A DNA stretch of 64,000 bases from Pseudoruegeria sp. SHC-113 (GTDB lineage Bacteria; Pseudomonadota; Alphaproteobacteria; Rhodobacterales; Rhodobacteraceae), in contig NZ_JAHUBR010000001.1 in assembly GCF_025376885.1 (NCBI RefSeq), positions 2,790,001 through 2,854,000 on the forward strand, in the 5' to 3' direction. The notes below the pieces were generated by a model that was not told the origin of the DNA, did no database searches, and saw nothing but the letters and a program-made list of their open reading frames with translations. Within the stretch, counting starts at the first letter, position 1, and each line of letters starts with the position of its first letter. Position numbers and translations under genes: made by a program. Below are positions 39,091 to 48,386 of this stretch, in pieces.

Positions 39091-40305
39091 TCATCTGTCG
39101 ATCTCCCCGAACACAACGTCCATCGTGCCGATGATGGCGGCCACATCGGCGAGCTGGTGGCCCGTGGCGACGAAATCCATCGCCTGCAGGTGCAGGTAGC
39201 CCGGCGCGCGCAGCTTGGCGCGGTAGGGTTTGTTGGTGCCATCGGCCACGAGGTAGACGCCGAACTCGCCCTTGGGCGCTTCCACGGCGGCGTAGACTTC
39301 GCCCGCGGGCACGTGGAAGCCCTCGGTGTAGAGCTTGAAGTGGTGAATGAGCGCTTCCATCGAGGTCTTCATCTCGCCGCGCTTGGGCGGGGTGATCTTG
39401 CCGCGCGCGAGGATGTCGCCCTGCCCTTCGGGCGCACGCAGCTTTTCGATGGCCTGTTTGATGATCTTCAGGCTCTCGCGCATCTCCTGCATGCGGCAGA
39501 GGTAGCGATCGTAGCAATCGCCGTTCTTGCCGATGGGGATGTCGAACTCGAATTCGTTGTAGCACTCATAAGGCTGGGCGCGGCGCAGATCCCACGGCAG
39601 GCCGGAGCCGCGCACCATCACGCCGGAGAAGCCCCATTTCTGGATGTCGTCCTCGGTGATCACGCCGATATCGGCGTTGCGTTGCTTGAAGATGCGGTTC
39701 TCGGTCAGCAGCCCGTCGATGTCATCCATCACGCGGGGGAAATCATCGGCCCAGGCGTCGATATCGTCGAGCAGCTCGGGCGGCAGATCCTGATGGACGC
39801 CGCCGGGGCGGAAATAGGCCGCGTGCAGCCGCGCGCCGCAGGCCCGCTCATAAAAGACCATGAGCTTCTCGCGCTCCTCAAAGCCCCATAGCGGCGGGGT
39901 GAGCGCGCCCACGTCCATCGCTTGCGTGGTGACGTTCAGGAGGTGATTCAGGATTCGGCCAATTTCGCTGTAGAGCACCCGGATCAGCGAGGCGCGGCGC
40001 GGCACTTCCACGCCGGTGAGCTTTTCGATGGCAAGGCACCAGGCGTGCTCCTGGTTCATCGGCGCGACGTAGTCGAGCCGGTCGAAATAGGGCAGGTTCT
40101 GCAGGTAGGTGCGGCTTTCCATCAGCTTCTCGGTGCCACGGTGCAGCAGGCCGATATGGGGATCGCAGCGCTCCACGATCTCGCCATCCAGCTCTAGCAC
40201 CAGACGCAGCACGCCGTGGGCGGCCGGGTGCTGGGGCCCGAAGTTGATGTTGAAGTTGCGGATCTTCTGTTCGCCGGTCAGGACGTCTTCGAAATTGCCA
40301 TCCAT
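39091..40305 (-). CDS. nuoD: NADH-quinone oxidoreductase subunit D
   Basis: The 49-kDa-type subunit (404 residues) that forms the quinone site with NuoB. Conserved stretches are [14 protein letters not shown] (23-36) with the quinone-site His, and [14 protein letters not shown] (about 52-65). It is a separate gene, not the NuoCD fusion of enterobacteria. Three bases separate it from the sulfotransferase gene upstream. Confidence 0.97.
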   Translation of the reverse strand: MDGNFEDVLTGEQKIRNFNINFGPQHPAAHGVLRLVLELDGEIVERCDPHIGLLHRGTEKLMESRTYLQNLPYFDRLDYVAPMNQEHAWCLAIEKLTGVEVPRRASLIRVLYSEIGRILNHLLNVTTQAMDVGALTPPLWGFEEREKLMVFYERACGARLHAAYFRPGGVHQDLPPELLDDIDAWADDFPRVMDDIDGLLTENRIFKQRNADIGVITEDDIQKWGFSGVMVRGSGLPWDLRRAQPYECYNEFEFDIPIGKNGDCYDRYLCRMQEMRESLKIIKQAIEKLRAPEGQGDILARGKITPPKRGEMKTSMEALIHHFKLYTEGFHVPAGEVYAAVEAPKGEFGVYLVADGTNKPYRAKLRAPGYLHLQAMDFVATGHQLADVAAIIGTMDVVFGEIDR

Positions 40306-40308
40306 GCC

Positions 40309-41187
40309 TCAAATCCTCGCGTAATTTTCCAGCCAGCGCGGCGGCAGGCTCTCAAAGCGCCCCGCGACAGCTTCATACTGGCCGCGCAGCGCCATGCGGG
40401 CGCGCTCGGCCTGATCCTTCTCCATCGCAAGGCTGCGCCCCGCATGGACCCGGCGATCCAGCTCCGCCGGATGCGCACCGATGCCGAGAAAGGCGCAGAT
40501 GCGCGCCACGGTTTCCGCGCTGAACAGTTGTTCAAAGAACAGAACCAGCCGGTTCTCCGGCGGCACCGCCGCTTCCAGCCGGGCCAGCGTGCCCGCATAA
40601 TCGGAGCGCATGATCACTTGCTGATCCGCGCCCGTGAGCGCCTTGTCCAGCAAATCCCGCGCGATGGCCTCCACGTCGCCCTCATCCTTTGCCTTGCGCC
40701 CGGCCACCATTCGGATGTTGGACCACAGCCGGTCCAGCGGATCGCGCAGGATGTAGATGAAGCGCGTCTGCGGCGCGAGGCCGGCCATCATGCGCAGATC
40801 GCCCTCCGGCAGCAGGCCGTAGGACGGGGTCACATCGCCCAGAAGGCGGGCCCCGGTGCCTGCGGCGGAGAGGTAGGCGAGATAGGCGCGGTGGCCAGTG
40901 CGATCGCCGGACAGCAGCGCGATGGCCTCCTCCAACACTTTGATGCGCGCATCGAGGTTTTCGTGCTTGGCCGCCGGTGCAAAGGCGCGGCGCGCCTTCA
41001 GATCCGCCGCCTTGCGGGTGAATTGCTTCACCTGCCAGGCCTGTTTGCGCGGATCGGCGGTGTCAAAATAGTGCAGCTCTTTCATGGCGGGCATCGCGCA
41101 ATCGGGATGGCTCGCGAGATAGCGGTAGAGCCAGCTCGTCCCCGCTTTCGTCGCGCCGATCCCGAACATGAGCGTCTCTGCCGCCAT
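40309..41187 (-). CDS. Sulfotransferase
   Basis: A 292-residue protein of the PAPS-dependent sulfotransferase superfamily. The 5'-phosphosulfate loop is GATKAGTSWL (11-20) and the 3'-phosphate region is YILRDPLDRLWSNIRM (about 142-157). It would transfer sulfate to a hydroxyl or amine of a glycan, lipid or small molecule. ATG 41187 lies four bases after the nuoC stop with AGG upstream; it separates nuoC from nuoD without breaking cotranscription. It has no obvious link with complex I. Confidence 0.85.
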   Translation of the reverse strand: MAAETLMFGIGATKAGTSWLYRYLASHPDCAMPAMKELHYFDTADPRKQAWQVKQFTRKAADLKARRAFAPAAKHENLDARIKVLEEAIALLSGDRTGHRAYLAYLSAAGTGARLLGDVTPSYGLLPEGDLRMMAGLAPQTRFIYILRDPLDRLWSNIRMVAGRKAKDEGDVEAIARDLLDKALTGADQQVIMRSDYAGTLARLEAAVPPENRLVLFFEQLFSAETVARICAFLGIGAHPAELDRRVHAGRSLAMEKDQAERARMALRGQYEAVAGRFESLPPRWLENYARI

Positions 41188-41191
41188 GATG

Positions 41192-41803
41192 TCAGCCTTT
41201 GCCCCCGTCGGTTTTCTCATCGCCCGGCAGGATATATTCCGCGCCCTCCCAAGGGCTCATGAAATCGAACTGGCGGTATTCCTGCGTCAGGCTCACGGGC
41301 TCATAAACGACGCGCTTCTCGGCCTCGTCGTAACGCACTTCGGTGTAGCCCGTCGTGGGAAAATCCTTGCGCAGCGGATAGCCGCGGAAGCCGTAATCGG
41401 TGAGGATTCGGCGCAGATCCGGGTGGCCGGAGAAGAGGATGCCGAACATGTCGAAAACCTCGCGCTCGAACCAGTTGGCCGAGGGGTGCACGTCGGTGAT
41501 CGAAGGTACCATGTCCTGCTCGCGCACTTGCACCCGCACGCGGATGCGCTGGTTCGTGTACATCGACAGGAAGTGGTAAACGACATCAAAGCGCTTCTCG
41601 CGGCTCGGGTAGTCCACCGCCGTGATGTCCACCAGCGAAGAGAATTTGCAGGTGCGATCGGCTTTGAGGAACTCCACGAAGGAGACAAGCGACGACAGCG
41701 CCACCTCCACCGTCAGTTCCCCATGCGCCACCGCGTGGGAGAGCACGCAATCCGGGCGTTTCAGCTCGATATGGAGGCCAAGCTCCGCCGGCGTATCACT
41801 CAT
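41192..41803 (-). CDS. nuoC: NADH-quinone oxidoreductase subunit C
   Basis: The 30-kDa-type subunit (203 residues). The signature [32 protein letters not shown] region occupies about 109-140. ATG 41803 is fixed by GGGGAG seven bases upstream. It is first gene of the nuoC-N transcription unit, since the gene before it lies on the other strand; a strong promoter candidate is at 42010-42038. Confidence 0.96.
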   Translation of the reverse strand: MSDTPAELGLHIELKRPDCVLSHAVAHGELTVEVALSSLVSFVEFLKADRTCKFSSLVDITAVDYPSREKRFDVVYHFLSMYTNQRIRVRVQVREQDMVPSITDVHPSANWFEREVFDMFGILFSGHPDLRRILTDYGFRGYPLRKDFPTTGYTEVRYDEAEKRVVYEPVSLTQEYRQFDFMSPWEGAEYILPGDEKTDGGKG

Positions 41804-42149
41804 CGCGAATCTCCCCTGAAAACCGGGCTGCGCCAGCCCCTGAAGAACGGCCAAAATCTGTGGAAAGTCCGAGGGTTGCCGGGAAAAAGGAAAGGCCGTG
41901 ACGTGCAGCATAGCTCGCCCGTGATGCCGGTTGCCCGATCATGCCCTCGTTGCCCCCTCTTCAATCGGCTCAAGGTGGAGGGTCGCCCCTCTGCCCCGAT
42001 CTCCAAAGGGTTATAGGAGCAACCAACCTCAACCTCAATAGTGCGCTCTGTCCCACCCCCTCAAAACGGGATTCTTGCCCGGATTCCCGTAACATAGTAA
42101 ACACGGCAGTAACCAAAAAAACGATCGAGCGCAGGTTAAGGAGCAGGCA
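41804..42149. other. Divergent intergenic region between nuoC and the glycosyltransferase gene
   Basis: 346 bases without a credible gene. It contains the nuoC promoter candidate (42010-42038), the directly repeated AACCTC at 42025-42036, and a GT-gene ribosome site AAGGAG (42138-42143). For the plus-strand gene TTGCCC (42075-42080) could be a -35, but no convincing -10 follows. Confidence 0.6.
42010..42038 (-). promoter_or_regulatory. Strong candidate promoter of nuoC-N
   Basis: On the minus strand TTGAGG (42033-42038), exactly 17 bases, then TATAAC (42010-42015). The leader would be about 200 bases. It is needed because the neighbouring gene is on the other strand. Confidence 0.6.
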
Positions 42150-43064
42150 ATGCCGGTAACGGGCTATTTTTTCGTCATGGACGGGTTGCGGTTTGAGTCC
42201 CAGGCGATCCTGCTGGCCACCTCGCTGCGGCGACAAATGGGGCCGAAAACGCCCATCATCGCCTATGTCTCGGAGCCGAAACTGGCCGAAATCACCCGTG
42301 TGACGCGCCATGTCCTGCGCAACCGCAATGTGGAGATCCGCGCGCTTTCGGTGGAGGGCGCGGGCTGGGCCACGCCCTATCCCCATGGCAACAAGATCCT
42401 CGCCGCCTGCGCGCGGCGGGAGGGCTGGGACGTGTCGGTGTTTCTGGACACCGATACCGTCTGCCTCGCGCCGATGGATTTCTCAGACTGCGCCGAGGCG
42501 CCTTGCCTCGCGGCGGTGCCGGAAGGCGTGCCCACATGGGGCCGCAACATCGAAGACTGGGAGGCCGCCTATGCGAGCCTCGGCCTCGCCGTGCCCGAGG
42601 CCCGCGTGCGCCTGACCCGCGGGCGCAACCGGCGGATGCCGCCTTATTTCAACGCAGGGCTGGTGGCCTTCAAGGAAGAGGCCACCGAAGGCGGCGCGCG
42701 CTTCCCGGAGGTCTGGCTTGAAACCGCCCGGCACCTCGATCACGATACAGCAATTGCGGAGAAACGCCCGTGGCTGGATCAGATTTCCCTGCCCATCGCA
42801 ATGGCGCGCATGGGCGCGCGGATGATCGTGAAGCCCGAAAGCTACAACTACTCACTGTACCGCCGGGACGCAGACCAAAGCGCGGCGCAGATCCATCTTG
42901 CGCATTATCACATGCCCGCTGTGTTCCGCCAATGGCAGCCCTGCCGCGAGATCATCCAGCACGCCTACACCGCCTGCCCGCCCAAGCTGCGGCGCAACCT
43001 CGGCTACCGGCTGGGAAGTTTTCTCAAACCCGATCAGGAAAACGCGGCCACCGCGGCGGAATGA
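42150..43064 (+). CDS. Glycosyltransferase-like protein inserted between nuoC and nuoB
   Basis: A 304-residue protein with a GT-A-like nucleotide-sugar fold. It has a hydrophobic beta strand start (TGYFFVMDG), VSVFLDTDTVCL with a DxD motif at 100-102, and PPYFNAGLVAFK near 180, all common in nucleotide-diphospho-sugar transferases. AAGGAG lies six bases before the ATG. It is the only plus-strand gene in the nuo block and lies convergent to nuoB (52-base gap). Acceptor and donor are unknown. Its insertion splits the nuo genes into nuoAB and nuoC-N. Confidence 0.78.
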   Translation: MPVTGYFFVMDGLRFESQAILLATSLRRQMGPKTPIIAYVSEPKLAEITRVTRHVLRNRNVEIRALSVEGAGWATPYPHGNKILAACARREGWDVSVFLDTDTVCLAPMDFSDCAEAPCLAAVPEGVPTWGRNIEDWEAAYASLGLAVPEARVRLTRGRNRRMPPYFNAGLVAFKEEATEGGARFPEVWLETARHLDHDTAIAEKRPWLDQISLPIAMARMGARMIVKPESYNYSLYRRDADQSAAQIHLAHYHMPAVFRQWQPCREIIQHAYTACPPKLRRNLGYRLGSFLKPDQENAATAAE

Positions 43065-43116
43065 GCTGCAACGCCCGCGCTGTCCTGCCGAGGCGAGGTC
43101 AGCCGGCCGAAGCCTA

Positions 43117-44006
<890 letters not shown>

Positions 44007-44054
44007 AAGTGCCCCCTTGTTGCTGGCCCGCGCGTTCGTACGGCTTGCCAAAGT

Positions 44055-44083
44055 GATGTAGCCGTCCGGCACGCGAGGGTCAA
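44055..44083 (-). promoter_or_regulatory. Candidate nuoA promoter
   Basis: On the minus strand TTGACC (44078-44083), 17 bases, TACATC (44055-44060), about 50 bases before the nuoA ATG. The -35 is the alphaproteobacterial consensus. Confidence 0.55.
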
Positions 44084-44135
44084 CGAAAACACCGGCCCCT
44101 GCGGCACTTGCGCGACAATCTCCGCCACGCGCGGC

Positions 44136-44798
44136 TCACGCGGGGGGCGCGATGGGCGGGTAGAAGGGCCGCGCGTAAAGCAAGGCTTCGCCGGGCTTTG
44201 GAAGGCTGGCCTGAAAACCCGCGCGCGCCGTGATCCGTTCATACCACGCCAGAAGCGCGGGGAAGGGCTCAAGAGGGGCGAAATGGCGCGCCATGTAGAT
44301 CGCCTGCCCGACACTGATATCCGCCGCCGAAAACCCGCCATCGAGCAGGTAATCCCGCCCCGAAAGCCGCGCCTCCAATGCTGCGTAGCATTTGCCCAGC
44401 CGCGCCGCTTCGAGCTTGGTCACGATGGGCGAGCGCATCGCATCCTCATAGAGCATCACATGCTGTTGCGTGAGCGCGGCGGAATGCTGGCTGACGGTCT
44501 CGGCGAAGTGCACCCAGACCAGCCAATCGGCGCGCTCCTCCGCCCCCGGCATGCGCCCAAGCCCGGCCTCGGGGAAGCACTCGCAGAGGTATTCCGTGAT
44601 CGCCCCGGTTTCAAAAAGGCGGCGCTCGTCGATCTCCAGAGCCGGCACGCGGCCTGCGGGGTTCAGCGCTAAATACTCAGGCTGGCGCAGGCTTTTGTCG
44701 AAGGGATGGACAACCACCTCGAAGGGCACGTCCAACTCGTGCAGAAGCCACAGCGTGCGCATCGAGCGTGTCTGGGGACAATGGTGCAAACGGATCAT
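44136..44798 (-). CDS. Glutathione S-transferase family protein
   Basis: A 220-residue cytosolic protein. N-terminal thioredoxin-like domain (1-80) with NPAGRVPALEID (46-57) holding the cis-Pro of the glutathione site and ETGAITEYL (63-71) binding its gamma-glutamyl part. The C-terminal domain is all-helical with GGFSAADISVGQAIYMA. The N-terminal CPQTRSMR offers Ser/Cys as possible catalytic residues. The substrate is unknown. Repeat copy B lies directly upstream. Confidence 0.9.
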   Translation of the reverse strand: MIRLHHCPQTRSMRTLWLLHELDVPFEVVVHPFDKSLRQPEYLALNPAGRVPALEIDERRLFETGAITEYLCECFPEAGLGRMPGAEERADWLVWVHFAETVSQHSAALTQQHVMLYEDAMRSPIVTKLEAARLGKCYAALEARLSGRDYLLDGGFSAADISVGQAIYMARHFAPLEPFPALLAWYERITARAGFQASLPKPGEALLYARPFYPPIAPPA

Positions 44799-44842
44799 TC
44801 TGGCTCCTGTTCAAATGCGGGCGCGGGCCCTGTGGTGCGCCT

Positions 44843-44924
44843 TGGGGCTCTGCCCCAAACCCCGGGATATTTTTGCCAAGATGATGGGGCCCCACTTTGT
44901 TCTAAAAATATCTCCGCCGGAGGC
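44843..44924. repeat. Dispersed palindromic repeat, copy B
   Basis: It repeats the layout of copy A: GGGGC-TCT-GCCCC hairpin (44844-44856), CCCGGGATATTT, then the identical GATGGGGCCCCACTTTGTTCT core (44883-44903), AAATATCTC and CCGCCGGAGGC. It lies between the GST start and the aminotransferase stop, both on the minus strand. Confidence 0.85.
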
Positions 44925-44935
44925 ATGAAAGTTCT

Positions 44936-46147
44936 TCAGCCTGACAAAACCACACTGCCCCTCATGGCTTCTTCGCGGATGATGCGGGCAATCAGGGCGC
45001 AGTCGTCCAGTGTGAAGGTCAGGGGCAGGCGCATGTCGATGATGGCGCGTAAGATTCGGTCGCTCTTCGGCATCGGCGCGCTCGGGGCGTACCGCCAGCT
45101 GTCGTAGCGCGAGGTGAAGGCTTTCGGCTCGGCGGCGCCGAACCATTTCAGATCCACGCCGCGTGCGGCGCAGGCCGCAAGAAAGGCTTCGATCGCCGGG
45201 TTGGGCCAGTCCAGCAGGAGAAACTGGATCGAGGAGGCCACGTAGCTTTCCGCCTGGGGCCGCGCGATCAGGGTGAGGCCGGGCGTGTCGCGCAGGCCCG
45301 CTTCGACCGCGCGGTAGCGCTCGTTCCACGCCGCGCATTGTGTTTCGAGCCGCGCCAGTTGCGGGCGCAGGATCGCGGCGCGCAGGTTGTCCATCCGGCC
45401 CGAGATATTGGGGGTATCGTAGCGCAAGGCCTCATAGGCGCTCTCAGGTGGCCCGGCCGGGTGGCGGCCATAGAGCATGTAGCTGCCCGACAGCATCGTG
45501 GCCCGCGCCATCAGGTCCGCATCATCGGAAATCAGCAGGCCACCCTCGCCGGAGTTCACGTGTTTATACGTCTGGCAGGAGTAGCAACCAAAGACGCCAT
45601 GCCGCCCCGACAGCACCCCGGCCCAGCGCGCGCCCATCGTGTGGGCGCAATCCTCGATCACCTGCACCCCGGCCCCATCACAAAGCGCCATCAGCGCGTC
45701 CATGTCGCAGAGGTGGCCGCGCATATGCGACAGCATCAGCACCCGCGCGCCGGTTTGCGCGATTTTCTCGGCGAGATCCTCCAGATCGATCACAAGGCCT
45801 TCCGTCACCCCGACAAACACCGGCACCGCCCCCACCGAGGCGATGGCACCGGGCACCGGGGCGAGCGTGAAGGCATTGGTGAGCACGCTTTCGCCCGGCT
45901 GCACCTTGAGCGCACGCAGCGCCGTGGCCAGCGCGTAGCCGCCGGAAGCAACCGCCAGCGCATATGTCGCGCCCATCTGCGCGGCGAATTCCTGCTCCAA
46001 CAGCGCGGTTTGCGACACCTCCCCCGGCGCTTCGTTGTAGCGGTGGAGCCTCCCGTGGCGCATCACCTCAACAGCCGCCGCGATGCCCTCCTCGGGGATC
46101 GGCTCCTGCTGGGTGAAACTGCCGGTGAATACGTCTTGCGCCTGCAT
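44936..46147 (-). CDS. DegT/DnrJ/EryC1/StrS family aminotransferase
   Basis: A 403-residue PLP enzyme of the family that usually aminates keto-sugars on nucleotide diphosphates. Lys195 in CQTYKHVNSGEGG is the expected Schiff-base lysine, Asp166 in VIEDCAHTMGA contacts the PLP ring nitrogen, and SGGYALATAL (68-77) binds phosphate. It ends 11 bases from repeat copy B and is divergent from the MmgE/PrpD gene. No other sugar-nucleotide genes flank it, so the product is unknown; a role with the nearby glycosyl- and sulfotransferase genes is speculative. Confidence 0.9.
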   Translation of the reverse strand: MQAQDVFTGSFTQQEPIPEEGIAAAVEVMRHGRLHRYNEAPGEVSQTALLEQEFAAQMGATYALAVASGGYALATALRALKVQPGESVLTNAFTLAPVPGAIASVGAVPVFVGVTEGLVIDLEDLAEKIAQTGARVLMLSHMRGHLCDMDALMALCDGAGVQVIEDCAHTMGARWAGVLSGRHGVFGCYSCQTYKHVNSGEGGLLISDDADLMARATMLSGSYMLYGRHPAGPPESAYEALRYDTPNISGRMDNLRAAILRPQLARLETQCAAWNERYRAVEAGLRDTPGLTLIARPQAESYVASSIQFLLLDWPNPAIEAFLAACAARGVDLKWFGAAEPKAFTSRYDSWRYAPSAPMPKSDRILRAIIDMRLPLTFTLDDCALIARIIREEAMRGSVVLSG

Positions 46148-46241
46148 CGGGCCTCCTGCCGGTCTGTGCGGGCGGCAGAGTGGACGGCGGCGGCGGCAAG
46201 GTCAACGGGGGCGGCGCAGAGGTCGCAATCGGGGCGCAGGC

Positions 46242-47627
46242 ATGTCGAGAACCGGCAAGCCGTCCGCTTTCGCCTCGTCGACACTGCCCTGTATGGACGC
46301 CGCCGCTCTTTTCCTTGACCTGCACTATTCTGATCTGCCCCAGCCTGTGCGTGACAGGGCGCAAATGTGCCTGCTGGATCTGACGGCCATTGCCATCGGC
46401 GGGGCGCAGACGCCGCTCGCTAGGATCATCGCCGATCATGCCCATTGCCAGTTCGGCGGCGCTCATCCGATGCTGCTGGACGGGCGCGGCGCCTCGCCCG
46501 CCGGGGTGGCGCTGGCCGCGGGCATGACAATCGACGCGCTGGACGGACATGACGGGTTCAACCCGGCCAAGGGCCATGCGGGCTGCGGTGTTCTTTCGGC
46601 CCTGCTGGCCTACGCACAGGCAACGGGCCGGATGAGCGGCGCGGCCTTCCTCACCGCCCTTGTGGCGGGCTATGAGGCCGCGTGCCGGATCGCCCTCGTG
46701 CAGCACGCCAGCGTGCCGGACTACCACACGTCGGGCAGCTGGGTCGCGGTGGCCTGCGCGGGGCTCGGCGCGCGCTACCTCGATCTGGGCGCAGACGCGC
46801 TGGCGCACGCGCTGGGGATCGCGGAGTACCATGGGCCGCGCAGCCAGATGATGCGGGTGATCGACCACCCCACCATGCTGAAAGACGGTTCGGGCTGGGG
46901 CGCGATGGCGGGCGTCTCCGCCGCCTATCTCGCCAAGGCAGGCTTTACCGGCGCGCCCGCGCTCACAATGGCGACCGATCATAAGGCCTGGAGTGATCTG
47001 GGCCAGCGCTGGCTGATCCTTGAGCAGTATTTCAAGCCTTACCCCGTCTGCCGCTGGGCCCATGCACCCGTGGAGGCCGGGCTTTCCTTGTGCCGCGCCC
47101 ATGGCCTGCAAAGTGCCCATATCGTACGCATCACGGTTGAGACATTCCACGAATCGATCCGGCTGGCGAAAGCCGATCCCGCCACCACCGAAGAAGCGCA
47201 GTATTCCACGTCCTTTCCGCTCGCCGTGGCGCTGGCGCGGGGCGGAATTGCGCCTTCGGATGTGGCCGGCGCCGCGCTTGCAGATCCCGAGATTCGCCGA
47301 CTTTCTGCCGCGACGACGCTCGTTGAGCACCCGGAGGCGAACGCGGCCTTCCCGCTCACACGGCGCGCGCGCGTCACGCTCACGCTCACCGACGGGAGGG
47401 AGATCACGAGCGCTTGGCACCAACCCCGGTGGGACGCGGAAGCCCCGCCCACCAAGGAAGAGATCCGGCAGAAATACCTGCAGATCGCAGAACCTGCGCT
47501 TGGGATGCAGCGGGCGTCAGAGCTGAAGGAGGCCGTTGCGCGCCTGCCAGAGGAGGGGCTTGCCCCCTACCTGCGGCTGATCACTCAGCCGATCAGCCCG
47601 CGCACCACCTCGGGCAGCGCGGCGTAA
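46242..47627 (+). CDS. MmgE/PrpD family protein
   Basis: A 461-residue cytoplasmic protein related to 2-methylcitrate dehydratase, cis-aconitate decarboxylase and iminodisuccinate epimerase. The helical domain contains IDALDGHDGFNPAKGHAGCG (about 101-120), matching the D-H-D region of the active site, and GYEAACRIAL. The C-terminal lid domain covers about 280-400. No prpB/prpC lies nearby, so methylcitrate metabolism is not indicated. ATG 46242 is chosen; ATG 46293 is possible. Its last 43 bases overlap the end of gph on the other strand. Confidence 0.85.
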   Translation: MSRTGKPSAFASSTLPCMDAAALFLDLHYSDLPQPVRDRAQMCLLDLTAIAIGGAQTPLARIIADHAHCQFGGAHPMLLDGRGASPAGVALAAGMTIDALDGHDGFNPAKGHAGCGVLSALLAYAQATGRMSGAAFLTALVAGYEAACRIALVQHASVPDYHTSGSWVAVACAGLGARYLDLGADALAHALGIAEYHGPRSQMMRVIDHPTMLKDGSGWGAMAGVSAAYLAKAGFTGAPALTMATDHKAWSDLGQRWLILEQYFKPYPVCRWAHAPVEAGLSLCRAHGLQSAHIVRITVETFHESIRLAKADPATTEEAQYSTSFPLAVALARGGIAPSDVAGAALADPEIRRLSAATTLVEHPEANAAFPLTRRARVTLTLTDGREITSAWHQPRWDAEAPPTKEEIRQKYLQIAEPALGMQRASELKEAVARLPEEGLAPYLRLITQPISPRTTSGSAA

Positions 47628-48250
47628 TCCTCGAGCAGCCCTTCCGGTGCCATGGCCTCCACCGCGCGGCCCTCAGGCCCGAAAGTCACGAGAACGCATG
47701 GCACCCCGGCGGCGCGGGCGGTTTCGCGGTCCGTCACCGTGTCGCCGATCAGCAGCGATTGCGCCACATCCCCGCCCACGCGGGCCACGGTTTCCACGTA
47801 GGGCTCGGGGTTGGGTTTGCGCACGGGCAGTGTGTCCGCCCCCACGAGGGCTGCGAAGAGATCGCGCACGCCGAGGCGTTGCAGCAGTTCTTCCGCGAGC
47901 CCTTCCGGCTTGTTCGTGCAGACGCCCACGCGGTAGCCCGCCGCCCGCAGCCCCTCCACGGCCTCCACCGCGCCCGGATACATCACGGTGTGCGTGTCGA
48001 TGTTCTGCCCGTAGCTTTGCAGCAAGCGGGGATATTGCGCTTCGATGGCGGCGGACGCATCACCCGGCGCAACGCGGGAAAAGCCCAGCGTGAGCATCGC
48101 GCGCCCGCCGCGAAAGGCGGTGGCGGCGTCAGCCAACGGATCCAGCACATCGCCATGCCCGAGATCGCGGAAACAGGCATTGGCCGCCGCGATCAAATCG
48201 CGGCTCGTGTCCGCGAGCGTTCCGTCCAGATCGAAGATCACCGTTTTCAT
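47585..48250 (-). CDS. gph: Phosphoglycolate phosphatase (HAD family)
   Basis: A 221-residue haloacid-dehalogenase-fold phosphatase that removes 2-phosphoglycolate. Motif I is FDLDGTLADT (6-15) with the Asp nucleophile, motif II is in VGVCTNKPEGLAEELL, and motif III is LLIGDTVTDRETARAAG with the Mg-binding Asp. The helical cap fits Gph, though pyrophosphatase PpaX-like activity cannot be excluded. AGGAGG lies eight bases before ATG 48250. Divergent from glmU. Confidence 0.88.
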   Translation of the reverse strand: MKTVIFDLDGTLADTSRDLIAAANACFRDLGHGDVLDPLADAATAFRGGRAMLTLGFSRVAPGDASAAIEAQYPRLLQSYGQNIDTHTVMYPGAVEAVEGLRAAGYRVGVCTNKPEGLAEELLQRLGVRDLFAALVGADTLPVRKPNPEPYVETVARVGGDVAQSLLIGDTVTDRETARAAGVPCVLVTFGPEGRAVEAMAPEGLLEDYAALPEVVRGLIG

Positions 48251-48386
48251 GCGCCTGCCCTCCTGCCCTTCGGCATGTTTTCGCCACGCCCTGCAACACG
48301 CGGTAAACTCTTTTGACCCCATGCGCCCTTGCGGCTTTCGTCAAGAGCGATAGAACGGGCAGCATCCAAAGAAAAGAGCAGCTTTC

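Noticed and set aside
34766-43064. A complete natural-product or polysaccharide gene cluster inside the nuo block
   Set aside because: Only single transfer enzymes are present, separated by nuo genes; no synthase, polymerase or export gene is seen.
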